Positions 1-6,545 of a stretch of 22,879 nucleotides of DNA are shown here, in pieces. Origin of the DNA: RGIG3040 sp964410675 (GTDB taxonomy: Bacteria; Bacillota; Clostridia; Lachnospirales; Lachnospiraceae); contig CAYPIB010000040.1 in assembly GCA_964410675.1 (NCBI GenBank), forward strand, positions 1 through 22,879, in the 5' to 3' direction. Positions within the stretch are counted from its first letter, which is position 1. Each line of letters opens with the position of its first letter. The translations under genes and the position numbers were made by a program. The notes under the pieces are model-generated. The model did no database searches and had not been told where the DNA came from. It saw only the letters and a list, made by a program, of their open reading frames with translations.

Positions 1-53
1 AACGACCTACACCCTTAGCAGGGGCGCCTCTTCAGCCTCTTGAGTATTTCTCC
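1..53 (-). tRNA. tRNA-Ser(GCU), 5' part only (cut by window edge)
   Basis: Read on the minus strand from 53, the sequence gives a 7-nt acceptor strand GGAGAAA, TA, a D arm closed by CTC/GAG, then an anticodon stem CGCCC/GGGTG around the loop CTGCTAA. The anticodon is GCT, so the tRNA reads AGC/AGU serine codons. After the anticodon stem the sequence runs into what should be the long class II variable arm, but the window ends there, so the T arm and 3' acceptor strand are not visible. A consensus promoter lies about 60 bp upstream. Confidence 0.9.
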
Positions 54-111
54 ATGACTCTGAATAATTAAAATCAATATTAAATTAACGCGTTTAAGTG
101 ACGCAAATGTT

Positions 112-140
112 ATTATACTAAAGCAACATTTATTTGTCAA
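112..140 (-). promoter_or_regulatory. Consensus sigma-A promoter of the tRNA-Ser gene
   Basis: On the minus strand TTGACA (140-135) is followed by a 17-bp spacer and TATAAT (117-112). Both hexamers match the housekeeping consensus exactly. It points at the tRNA gene that starts at 53 and lies downstream of the plsC stop codon, so the tRNA is transcribed independently. Confidence 0.85.
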
Positions 141-193
141 TTGCTTTTTATACATTTTTCGAAGAATATCTCGCTTCTAAACTAAATACTTAT

Positions 194-898
194 TTACTCG
201 TATTTTGCAATTGCTTTTTCGATTTTATCTTTTACCACTTTTGCAATTTCAACTGTTTTCATATTTCTATATTCTTCATAATAGATAGGTGGAAGATATA
301 TAATCTTAACCGTTACCCTTTTCATTGAATTCTCATCAAAAGGTTTAAAGGAATCAATCAGTGCAACCGGAACGATTGGACATTTTGCTTTAACAGCACT
401 TTTAAAGCTTCCGCCTTTAAAATCCAATAGCTTATTTCCATTTCGGCTTCTTGTTCCTTCTGCAAAAATTAAAAAGTTTCTTCCGTTTTTCACTTCTTCT
501 GTAACATTTTTTATAACTGTCATCGACTGCCTTAAATCTTCTCTATCGATAACAAGAGAGCCTGTTGCCTTTAAAACCTGTTTTAATAGGATAACATTAC
601 TGGCTTCTTTTTTTATTACTACAGCAAATGGTACCGTGCAAGATTGGAAAAAGGTAAGGACATCAAAAAGCCCCTGATGATTTGGGAAAAAAATAAATCC
701 ATTTTCTTTTGGGATATTTTCTATCCCGTATGCTTCAATTGTAACACGTCCTGCCCAGTTCGCAGCTTTTGTAATTTCTCTCGATGCCTTATAGCCTGTT
801 TCATAAGAGATTCTTTTACTGATACTGCAAATCCATATTTTAATCATATAATAAGGAACAAGAGGAAGTAATCTGATTACCATTAGTGCTATACGCAT
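194..898 (-). CDS. plsC: 1-acyl-sn-glycerol-3-phosphate acyltransferase (PlsC family)
   Basis: This 234-residue protein should transfer an acyl chain to lysophosphatidic acid, giving phosphatidic acid, the precursor of membrane phospholipids. Visible family motifs are the catalytic HX4D box NHQGLFD (residues 73-79), the second block GSLVIDRED (113-121), the glycerol-phosphate-binding FAEGTRS (145-151) and the proline block CPIVPVAL (173-180). A hydrophobic N-terminus (residues about 4-25) suggests membrane anchoring. Length is typical for bacterial PlsC. The start codon has GGGTGA about 6 nt upstream. The gene follows the fumarase beta gene by about 50 bp and may also have its own promoter. 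The family assignment is firm; the exact acyl donor cannot be read from sequence. Confidence 0.93.
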   Translation of the reverse strand: MRIALMVIRLLPLVPYYMIKIWICSISKRISYETGYKASREITKAANWAGRVTIEAYGIENIPKENGFIFFPNHQGLFDVLTFFQSCTVPFAVVIKKEASNVILLKQVLKATGSLVIDREDLRQSMTVIKNVTEEVKNGRNFLIFAEGTRSRNGNKLLDFKGGSFKSAVKAKCPIVPVALIDSFKPFDENSMKRVTVKIIYLPPIYYEEYRNMKTVEIAKVVKDKIEKAIAKYE

Positions 899-914
899 TT
901 TTTCACCCGTTTCT

Positions 915-943
915 ATTATAAAATAATATAATCAATTTATTAA
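915..943 (-). promoter_or_regulatory. Possible promoter of plsC
   Basis: Between the fumarase beta stop and the plsC start, the minus strand carries TTAATA (943-938), a 17-bp spacer and TATAAT (920-915). The -10 is perfect and the -35 matches 4 of 6. Predicted transcription would start about 10 nt before the start codon, leaving only room for the GGGTGA ribosome binding site. Read-through from the fumarase genes remains possible. Confidence 0.45.
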
Positions 944-950
944 AATTCAT

Positions 951-1505
951 TCAGAAAGAGCGATATTCCTTTATTGCCGACTCATATAAATTATTTCCTA
1001 CTTTATCAATTACAACAATTGCCGGAAAATCCTTTACTTCTAATTTTCTAATCGCTTCCGTACCTAAGTCCTCATAAGCAATGACTTCTGAGGATATGAT
1101 TGTTTTTGATAATAAAGCTCCGGCACCGCCAACGGCAGCAAGGTAAATTCCCTCATTACGGATAATACTTTCCCTGACCGCTTCCGATCGTTTCCCTTTT
1201 GCAATCATTCCTTTTAACCCTAGGTCCATTAAACTTGGGGCGTATTTATCCATGCGGCTTGCAGTAGTAGGACCTGCTGATCCAATCGGTCTTCCTGCTC
1301 TTGCCGGAGAAGGTCCCATATAATAAATAACATTTCCCTTTAATTCAAACGGAAGCTGTCCGCCATTTTCCAAAGTCTCATACATTCTTTTATGGGCTGC
1401 ATCTCTGGCTGTGTAAATAATTCCGGTAATATACACATAATCTCCTGCTTTTAATGAATTGATTTCTTCCTGTACAAAAGGCGATTTTATATGTTTATCC
1501 ATCAT
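951..1505 (-). CDS. Class I fumarate hydratase, beta subunit
   Basis: This 184-residue protein matches the C-terminal (beta) domain of the oxygen-sensitive Fe-S fumarase/L-tartrate dehydratase family. It acts with the alpha subunit encoded just upstream to interconvert fumarate and malate. Family signatures are TARDAAHKR (residues 32-40), GPSPARAGRPIGSAG starting at 64, and GPTTASRMD (78-86), followed by a KGK segment near 103. In two-subunit enzymes this part supplies substrate-binding residues while the cluster sits on the alpha subunit. The gene lies 74 bp after the alpha gene with AGGAAAGG as ribosome binding site. A second ATG directly follows the first, so the start could be one codon later. 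L-tartrate dehydratase is the main alternative and is not excluded by the sequence. Confidence 0.9.
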   Translation of the reverse strand: MMDKHIKSPFVQEEINSLKAGDYVYITGIIYTARDAAHKRMYETLENGGQLPFELKGNVIYYMGPSPARAGRPIGSAGPTTASRMDKYAPSLMDLGLKGMIAKGKRSEAVRESIIRNEGIYLAAVGGAGALLSKTIISSEVIAYEDLGTEAIRKLEVKDFPAIVVIDKVGNNLYESAIKEYRSF

Positions 1506-1560
1506 AATCCTTTCCTAAATAAATCGTGTTTCTTCTATATATAATACATATTTAAATTAG

Positions 1561-1578
1561 AATACTACATGTTGTATT
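1561..1578. repeat. Imperfect palindrome between fumarase subunit genes
   Basis: AATACTACATGTTGTATT is an 18-bp inverted repeat with one mismatched pair. It lies just after the alpha-subunit stop codon, within the 74-bp gap before the beta gene. It could form a small hairpin in the mRNA, for example for differential stability, or be a protein site. There is no T-run suited to termination. Confidence 0.3.
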
Positions 1579-1579
1579 T

Positions 1580-2422
1580 TTACAAGGTTCTAACTGCATG
1601 ACGATTCACATGACAGCAAATATTAATTCCGACCGGAAGACCAGCGATATGGGTTGGATATGAATCAATATGAACAGCAAGTGCTGTTGTTGTTCCGCCT
1701 AATCCACCGGGACCAATACCGGTTTTATTTATTGTTTCAAGAAGCTCTTCTTCCATTTCTTTTATATAAGGAATTTCAGAATGTGTTCCCACTTCTCTTG
1801 TTAATGCTTTTTTAGCCATCAGTGCACATTTTTCAAACGTGCCTCCAATTCCGACACCAACTACCATTGGCGGACATGCATTGGGACCGGCATCTTTTAC
1901 CGCTGTTAAGATTGCTTCCTTTACACCCTCTATTCCATCAGCCGGTTTTAACATAAATACACGACTCATGTTTTCACTGCCAAAGCCTTTTGGGGCAACG
2001 GTTATATTTACCTTATCTCCCGCTGCTATTTGATAATGAATAATTGCCGGAGTATTGTCTTTTGTATTTTCGCGAATGAGAGGATCCTTTACAACCGACT
2101 TTCTTAAATACCCTTCTATATAACCCTGCCGGACACCTTCATGAATGGCATCTTCTAATAATCCACCCTCAAAATGAACGTCTTGTCCTATTTCCATAAA
2201 AATCACTGCCATGCCTGTATCTTGACAAATGGGTATCATATCTTCTCCGGCAATTTTTAAATTTTCCTGAAGCTGATTCAACACTTTTTTCCCAAGTGCA
2301 GACCTTTCTGATTCGCAAGCATATTTTAAAGCATAATCCATATCAGGTGTCAAAAAGTGGTTGGCCTCTATACACATTTCTTTTATATTCTTTGTAATAT
2401 CTGAAACTTGAATGATCCTCAT
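1580..2422 (-). CDS. Class I fumarate hydratase, alpha subunit (Fe-S)
   Basis: This 280-residue protein is the N-terminal-type (alpha) subunit of Fe-S fumarase, which carries the [4Fe-4S] cluster used for hydration/dehydration. Three conserved cysteines are visible: C66 in PICQDTGMAV, C183 in NACPPMVVGVGIGG, and C270 (or C269) in GINICCHVNRH near the C-terminus. Their spacing agrees with known two-subunit enzymes. Other family blocks are GFGSENMSR (147-155) and GPGGLGGTTTALAV (237-250). It is followed by the beta subunit. In an anaerobe the pair would serve the reductive or oxidative branch between malate and fumarate. The ribosome binding site is AAAAGGA about 9 nt upstream of the start. Confidence 0.92.
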   Translation of the reverse strand: MRIIQVSDITKNIKEMCIEANHFLTPDMDYALKYACESERSALGKKVLNQLQENLKIAGEDMIPICQDTGMAVIFMEIGQDVHFEGGLLEDAIHEGVRQGYIEGYLRKSVVKDPLIRENTKDNTPAIIHYQIAAGDKVNITVAPKGFGSENMSRVFMLKPADGIEGVKEAILTAVKDAGPNACPPMVVGVGIGGTFEKCALMAKKALTREVGTHSEIPYIKEMEEELLETINKTGIGPGGLGGTTTALAVHIDSYPTHIAGLPVGINICCHVNRHAVRTL

Positions 2423-2453
2423 TCTACAATTCCTTTTCCATTTTATATAATAA

Positions 2454-2522
2454 AAACTATACTATAACTCATAACCGAACTGTTTTTAGATGTTCAATTA
2501 TCTAATTATTATAGTATAGTTT
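2454..2522. terminator. Bidirectional terminator/cruciform after the SEDS gene
   Basis: A perfect 14-bp inverted repeat, AAACTATACTATAA (2454-2467) and TTATAGTATAGTTT (2509-2522), encloses a smaller hairpin TTAGAT (2486-2491)/ATCTAA (2500-2505). On the minus strand the stem ends in a run of five Ts, and it lies 25 bp past the SEDS stop codon, so it should end the padR-SEDS transcript before the fumarase genes. On the plus strand it ends in an even longer T-run, although no plus-strand gene precedes it. Confidence 0.75.
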
Positions 2523-2546
2523 TTTTATTTTGTCACTGTCTGTATA

Positions 2547-3917
2547 TTATCTCTTTTCAACTAATAGCTTGATGCGAAATTTGGGGTCATATTTTTTTTC
2601 ACTAATAATATTGCTATTACGGTAAATACACAGCAAAAGTCCTGCTAAAATTCCGCTTACAATTGCATTTGACAAACCATAAGACAAAAATGGCATGCTT
2701 ACTTGTGATAGTACGCCTGAGAATAAATTCGAATATATATAAATTACCCCTTTTACTAACATGATAAATGTACATGCATAGCTAACCAAACAGCCGAAAG
2801 AATTTTTTTGATGATGACTGATATGAAAAGCTTTATAAATTAAAAATATAAAAACTAAAATTACAAGACTTGCTGCTAAAATGCCAAAATAGGAAAATAT
2901 ACTTGTAATAATATAATCGCTTGATGGAGACGGCAATGTTTCTAAAGGTGCTTTTTTACTTCCAAACCATGTCACTTTATCCATTACTTCATTTAACGCA
3001 AAATAGTGGTATGAATACCCTAATTCACCAGCATCCAGCGTCTGAAACAACATTCCAAAAATAGACTTAAGCCGCATTAACTGATAATTTGCTAATTGAT
3101 TGCCAATAATAGCAATACCAAAAACGATTGCGGGTAGTATAAACATTACCGACCAAAAAATACCTAATACCCTCTTTTTTGCTTTACCAAACCAACCCTT
3201 TATAGTCGCTGCCGACAAAAGCAATAGAATAACGCAGCTAAATTCCATAACCCCGGTAAAACTACTTCCAACTCTTGTAAAGACAAAAAATACCGCCATA
3301 AAGCTTAATAATGAATAAATTGCTCCTTTTATTCCTTTTCCGCGGTGTGCATATATAACATTGCAAAAGAGAACTGCCGCAATTGCCATAAAGTAATATG
3401 TTATTCTATTGATTCCATTCACATATTGGGAATTTATTAACATATATAAAAATCCTATTCCCATGAATCCCCAAAATATGATTAATGGATACTTTGATAA
3501 AATAGAATAATCCAATACACAAATACTTGCTGCAACTAATAAGCAAACGGTCGAATTCCGAACAATTTTTATAATTAAATGTAGGTTTTCTGAAGCTTCG
3601 CTGACAGTTCCATCTGCGTAACCAAGGGTAAGAATAATCTGCATTGTCATTCCTGCTAACACTAAAAATACAAATAATGCGGTCAAGCTCCAACTCATTT
3701 TTGGACGATGAACACGATCCAGTGCTGCCCCTGCCTCAATCGGATCTCCCATCTGACGAACTGCTTCTTCTATGGCTTCTTGTTCCTCCATACCATCAGC
3801 CCTATACACATCTGCCTGATCTTGAATATGATTACTAACCTCCGCCTCTATCATGGGACGTGCCCTTTTACATCGAATCTGCTCTGTCAGCGTATCCAGA
3901 TATTCATGCAAATTCAT
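2547..3917 (-). CDS. SEDS-family (FtsW/RodA/SpoVE-like) membrane protein with N-terminal permease-prefix domain
   Basis: The start at 3917 is chosen because GGGAGGTG lies about 7 nt upstream; an in-frame ATG seven codons earlier lacks such a site. The protein has 456 residues. Residues 1-73 form a soluble helical prefix (MNLHEYLDTL... EEAVRQMGDP) of the kind found before permease-like domains in PadR-controlled genes. About ten membrane segments follow (from residue 74). The C-terminal half resembles peptidoglycan polymerases: LPSPSSDYIIT (328-338) aligns with the LPEPHTDFIF region, so D334 matches the catalytic aspartate, and MPFLSYGLS (408-416) matches the PFxSYGGS signature. SEDS proteins polymerise lipid II glycan in the cytoplasmic membrane. 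Identity with true FtsW or RodA is doubtful; this looks like an accessory paralogue. It overlaps the padR stop by 14 bp. Confidence 0.8.
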   Translation of the reverse strand: MNLHEYLDTLTEQIRCKRARPMIEAEVSNHIQDQADVYRADGMEEQEAIEEAVRQMGDPIEAGAALDRVHRPKMSWSLTALFVFLVLAGMTMQIILTLGYADGTVSEASENLHLIIKIVRNSTVCLLVAASICVLDYSILSKYPLIIFWGFMGIGFLYMLINSQYVNGINRITYYFMAIAAVLFCNVIYAHRGKGIKGAIYSLLSFMAVFFVFTRVGSSFTGVMEFSCVILLLLSAATIKGWFGKAKKRVLGIFWSVMFILPAIVFGIAIIGNQLANYQLMRLKSIFGMLFQTLDAGELGYSYHYFALNEVMDKVTWFGSKKAPLETLPSPSSDYIITSIFSYFGILAASLVILVFIFLIYKAFHISHHQKNSFGCLVSYACTFIMLVKGVIYIYSNLFSGVLSQVSMPFLSYGLSNAIVSGILAGLLLCIYRNSNIISEKKYDPKFRIKLLVEKR

Positions 3918-4245
3918 AAACAGCACCTCCCAGTACATTGATGACTGCTTCAGAATATTCCATCCATTCTTCTTTTTTAGACTTTAACTGCTTTTTTCCT
4001 TCTTTTGTTATGCTATAATATTTGCGGATTTTGCCTGCTGCATCATCATCATAAGAAGTAAGCATTCCCTTACTTTCCAAAGAATGTAATAGTGGATATA
4101 ACGTTCCGGCCTTTAATGTAAATACATTATTAGACTTTTCTTCCAAAGTATTAATCATTTCATATCCATACATATCCTTCTCCGACAACAACTTCAGCAG
4201 CAACATTGCCGTACTTCCAGAAATTAGACTTTTTTCCACTGCCAT
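3904..4245 (-). CDS. PadR-family transcriptional regulator
   Basis: This 113-residue protein has the PadR winged-helix pattern: MLLLKLLSEKDMYGYEMI near residues 14-31, then VFTLKAGTLYPLLHSLESKG, which carries the GTLYPxLxxLE signature of the wing, followed by SYDDDAAGKIRKYYSITKEG. PadR proteins usually repress the operon they sit in. The gene overlaps the SEDS gene downstream by 14 bp, so the two are almost certainly translationally coupled. Two tandem palindromes upstream (4298-4334) are likely its operator. The ligand that would relieve repression cannot be inferred, but cell-envelope stress is plausible given the partner. Confidence 0.92.
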   Translation of the reverse strand: MAVEKSLISGSTAMLLLKLLSEKDMYGYEMINTLEEKSNNVFTLKAGTLYPLLHSLESKGMLTSYDDDAAGKIRKYYSITKEGKKQLKSKKEEWMEYSEAVINVLGGAVYEFA

Positions 4246-4297
4246 AACTATTTTCCTTTCTGTGTTTATTTATATATGTAGAATTTCGCAATCGCTA

Positions 4298-4334
4298 ATA
4301 TATAGATTGTCTATATATATAGATTATCTATATA
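4298..4334. promoter_or_regulatory. Two tandem palindromes, probable PadR operator
   Basis: Two inverted repeats of the form TATAGA-N3-TCTATA lie back to back. The first, 4298-4318, has 9-bp perfect arms around TTG. The second, 4316-4334, has 8-bp perfect arms around TTA. Their centres (4308 and 4325) are 17 bp apart. They lie 53-90 bp upstream of padR and downstream of the 32-residue gene. Dimeric winged-helix regulators bind such dyads, and autoregulation is the rule in this family; binding here is inferred. Confidence 0.65.
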
Positions 4335-4372
4335 ATAATCTTTCGGCTAAAAAAAGTCAATAGCTTTTCTAA

Positions 4373-4471
4373 TTATTCTATATATTCTTTATAATCACTT
4401 TCACTTGCAAATAAAATGTAATTCCCATTTACAAAGCCCATATAACCTTCTGTTACAAAAAATCCTTTCAT
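4373..4471 (-). CDS. Small conserved-looking protein, 32 residues, function unknown
   Basis: A 32-codon frame begins MKGFFVTEGYMGFVNG and ends FASESDYKEYIE before TAA. An AAGGAGG ribosome binding site sits about 8 nt before the ATG, among the best in the window. The protein is rich in aromatic residues (five Tyr, four Phe) and Gly, has an acidic C-terminus, and has no membrane segment or signal. The alternating pattern suggests a small beta-hairpin followed by a short helix. It lies alone between tyrS and padR, on the same strand, too short for ordinary gene callers. I have a vague recollection of similar tiny proteins in Lachnospiraceae, but cannot name a family or a function. Confidence 0.7.
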   Translation of the reverse strand: MKGFFVTEGYMGFVNGNYILFASESDYKEYIE

Positions 4472-4580
4472 AAAAAAACCTCCTTGAAAAACTAAATCAA
4501 TGTTCATAAGAATTTTCATTCTTCTGTCCTGTTGATCTAAGTTTAACAAAGAGGTGGTACTATAAATGGTACTTTTCTTT

Positions 4581-5801
4581 TTATATCACTACTTTTCTAA
4601 AGTTCTTCTTTCCTCTTTTTAAAACAATTCCTTCACCGCTTATGATATCTTTGGTAAATGTTGTTTTAATATCTGTTACCTTTTCACCATCGACAGAAAC
4701 ACCACCCTGCTCAACGGCGCGGCGTGCTTCTGATTTAGAAGGAACAAGGCCTGATTTTACAAGCATTGTTAAAATATCGACTTCACCATCGACAAAATCT
4801 TCTTCACTAAGCTCTGCGGTTGGCATATCAGCTGCATTTCCGCTGCTAAATAAAGCTCTGGCACTTTCCTGCGCCTTTTTAGCCTCTTCTTCTCCATGAA
4901 TCATATTCGTAAGCTCATATGCAAGAATTTCTTTTGCTTCATTTAACTGACTGCCTTCCCAGCTATCCATTTTTTGAATTTCTTCAATTGGAAGAAAAGT
5001 AAGCATACGAATACATTTTAATACATCTGCATCTGCAACATTCCGCCAATACTGATAAAATTCAAAAGGAGAAGTTTTATTCGGATCAAGCCAAACCGCA
5101 CCCTTCTGCGTCTTACCCATTTTATTACCTTCTGAATTAAGCAATAAAGTGATTGTCATGGCATATGCATTTTTACCAAGCTTACGGCGGATAAGCTCCG
5201 TACCTCCAAGCATATTACTCCACTGATCATCGCCGCCAAACTGCATATTACAGCCATACTTATTATATAACACATAAAAATCATAGCTCTGCATAATCAT
5301 ATAGTTAAACTCAAAGAAGCTAAGACCCTTTTCCATTCTCTGCTTATAGCATTCAAAGCTTAGCATTCTATTGACACTAAAGTGAGCACCGACTTCTCTT
5401 AAAAATTCAACATAATTTAAATCCAGCAGCCAATCTGCATTATTTACCATTAAAGCCTTGCCTTCGGAAAAATCAATAAATTTACTCATTTGCTCTTTAA
5501 AACAGTCACAATTATGCTGAATCTGCTCTCTAGTCATCATCGAACGCATATCCGTTCTTCCGGACGGGTCTCCAATCATACCGGTTCCGCCGCCTAATAA
5601 AGCAATTGGCTTATTACCTGCCATCTGCATTCTTTTCATCAGACAAAGTGCCATAAAATGCCCAACATGAAGACTATCTGCAGTTGGATCAAAGCCAATA
5701 TAAAAAGTTGCCTTACCGTTATTAATCAGCTCCTTAATTTCCTCTTCATCCGTAAGCTGTGCAAGCAGACCACGGGCTTTTAATTCCTCAAATACTGTCA
5801 T
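4581..5801 (-). CDS. tyrS: Tyrosyl-tRNA synthetase
   Basis: This class I synthetase charges tRNA-Tyr with tyrosine. The 406-residue length is normal. The N-terminal catalytic domain carries FYIGFDPTADSLHVGH with the HIGH-type motif HVGH (45-48), the tyrosine-binding region QFGGDDQWSN (187-196) and the KMSKS-type loop KMGKT (227-231). The C-terminus (about 346-400) is an S4 RNA-binding domain (LVPSKSEARRAVEQGGVSVDG region). Expression is controlled by an upstream T-box responding to uncharged tRNA-Tyr. The start codon has only a weak GAGAG nearby; a stronger AAAGGAG lies 31 nt upstream, separated by a 6-bp hairpin. The long leader also contains a 223-bp palindrome. Confidence 0.97.
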   Translation of the reverse strand: MTVFEELKARGLLAQLTDEEEIKELINNGKATFYIGFDPTADSLHVGHFMALCLMKRMQMAGNKPIALLGGGTGMIGDPSGRTDMRSMMTREQIQHNCDCFKEQMSKFIDFSEGKALMVNNADWLLDLNYVEFLREVGAHFSVNRMLSFECYKQRMEKGLSFFEFNYMIMQSYDFYVLYNKYGCNMQFGGDDQWSNMLGGTELIRRKLGKNAYAMTITLLLNSEGNKMGKTQKGAVWLDPNKTSPFEFYQYWRNVADADVLKCIRMLTFLPIEEIQKMDSWEGSQLNEAKEILAYELTNMIHGEEEAKKAQESARALFSSGNAADMPTAELSEEDFVDGEVDILTMLVKSGLVPSKSEARRAVEQGGVSVDGEKVTDIKTTFTKDIISGEGIVLKRGKKNFRKVVI

Positions 5802-5812
5802 TTTCTCTCTTC

Positions 5813-5839
5813 GCAGGACTCTAATTCCTGCTCTCCTTT
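5813..5839 (-). promoter_or_regulatory. Distant Shine-Dalgarno plus hairpin before tyrS start
   Basis: On the minus strand AAAGGAG (5839-5833) is followed almost at once by a hairpin GCAGGA (5831-5826)/TCCTGC (5818-5813) with a 7-nt loop, then GAAGAGAG and the ATG at 5801. Unfolded, the strong site is about 31 nt from the start, too far for normal initiation; folding the 19-nt hairpin would bring it to about 12 nt. The alternative is that the weaker proximal GAGAG is used. Confidence 0.4.
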
Positions 5840-5910
5840 CCTTCTTTAAGCTAACTCTAAGTCACCTATTTCTTTTCTGAAATGTTCTTAGGTTTAATTT
5901 ACGTTTGCCT

Positions 5911-6133
5911 GACACTCATGTCTGCGTGGCGGTTTGGATGGTAGTTCTCCCTGCCATTACTTTGAAATGCCCTCTTTTCTATGGAAATGAGACATTAAGC
6001 GGTTTCTAAAAGCATGAAGCCTCTGCTGAATGCTTTTAGCACTTAAGGGCTCATTGCAATGCCCAGAAAAACGGGCTTTCAAAGTATTGGCAGAGAGGAC
6101 CGCCATCCAAACCGCCACGCAGACATGAGTGTC
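5911..6133. repeat. 223-bp near-symmetric palindrome in the tyrS leader (MITE-like or structured RNA)
   Basis: The outermost 31 bp on each side (5911-5941 and 6103-6133) are perfect inverted copies, beginning GACACTCATGTCTGCG. The symmetry continues inward with mismatches through CTGCCATTACTTTGAAA (5951-5967) against its counterpart near 6076-6092, and closes on a perfect 10-bp stem CTAAAAGCAT (6006-6015)/ATGCTTTTAG (6030-6039) with a 14-nt loop. Both arms share the centre at about 6022. A sub-hairpin GCCC/GGGC (6061-6076) branches off. No protein frame and no clear target-site duplication are visible. It sits between the T-box terminator and the tyrS start, so it would be transcribed only after read-through. 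A non-autonomous mobile element is the likeliest explanation. Confidence 0.85.
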
Positions 6134-6165
6134 CCCCTAACTCCTATTGCAGAACAAAGGAAAAT

Positions 6166-6208
6166 AAAAAAACCCTCATCCTTACAATACTAAATTATAA
6201 GGACGAGG
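6166..6208 (-). terminator. Intrinsic terminator of the tyrS T-box
   Basis: On the minus strand CCTCGTCCTTA pairs with TAAGGATGAGG (one G-U pair) around an AT-rich loop, followed by a run of seven Ts (6172-6166). Its 5' strand overlaps the segment that pairs with the T-box in the antiterminator, as expected for this regulator. Confidence 0.9.
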
Positions 6209-6441
6209 ATATCATCTTCGTGTTACCACCTTAATTCGCAAATAACTCACGCTATCTGCCTCATGAAGTACGGCTCTTTTTATAAAAGCGATACTCCTGT
6301 GCTATAACGGGCACGTCCGTCGCATCCTACTGTAGTTCAGTGCGAAGCTTAGAGATGTATTCGTAATAAGCTTCTACATGCGCCTCTCATCTGCCGGCTG
6401 CTTTCTGTTTGTTTCACTTATTTCTACTTGTTCTCATCATT
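6166..6441 (-). promoter_or_regulatory. T-box riboregulator of tyrS (tyrosine specifier)
   Basis: The leader starts with ATGATGAGAACAAGTAG (from 6440), the usual beginning of T-box stem I. The specifier region reads GAATACATC, with TAC (6359-6357), a tyrosine codon, as the likely specifier. The T-box proper is GAATTAAGGTGGTAACACG (6236-6218); its TGGT bulge would pair with the ACCA end of uncharged tRNA-Tyr. Charged tRNA leaves the terminator to form; uncharged tRNA stabilises the antiterminator, which uses the AAGG of the T-box and a downstream CCTT. This matches the adjacent tyrS gene. Confidence 0.92.
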
Positions 6442-6469
6442 GCTGTTTGAATGATATGAAATTACTGCA

Positions 6470-6498
6470 ATTCTAAGAAATTATTCGACCTTTGTCAA
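6470..6498 (-). promoter_or_regulatory. Promoter of the T-box/tyrS transcript
   Basis: TTGACA (6498-6493), a 17-bp spacer and TAGAAT (6475-6470) on the minus strand form a near-consensus sigma-A promoter. Transcription would start near 6463, about 20 nt before stem I of the T-box, giving a leader of roughly 660 nt. Confidence 0.85.
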
Positions 6499-6545
6499 GG
6501 GATTTTTAAAATATTTTTTTTATTCGTTTATTTATAGCCAAAAAT

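Noticed and set aside
141..193. Terminator of plsC
   Set aside because: GAAGC/CTTC-type pairings are short and lack a T-run; no convincing hairpin was seen.
3406..3693. Minus-strand frame of 95 codons inside the SEDS gene
   Set aside because: It is an alternative frame in a gene with clear membrane and SEDS motifs, and it has no start signal.
5911..6133. Insertion sequence with transposase
   Set aside because: No frame of useful length lies inside the palindrome; at most it is a non-autonomous element.
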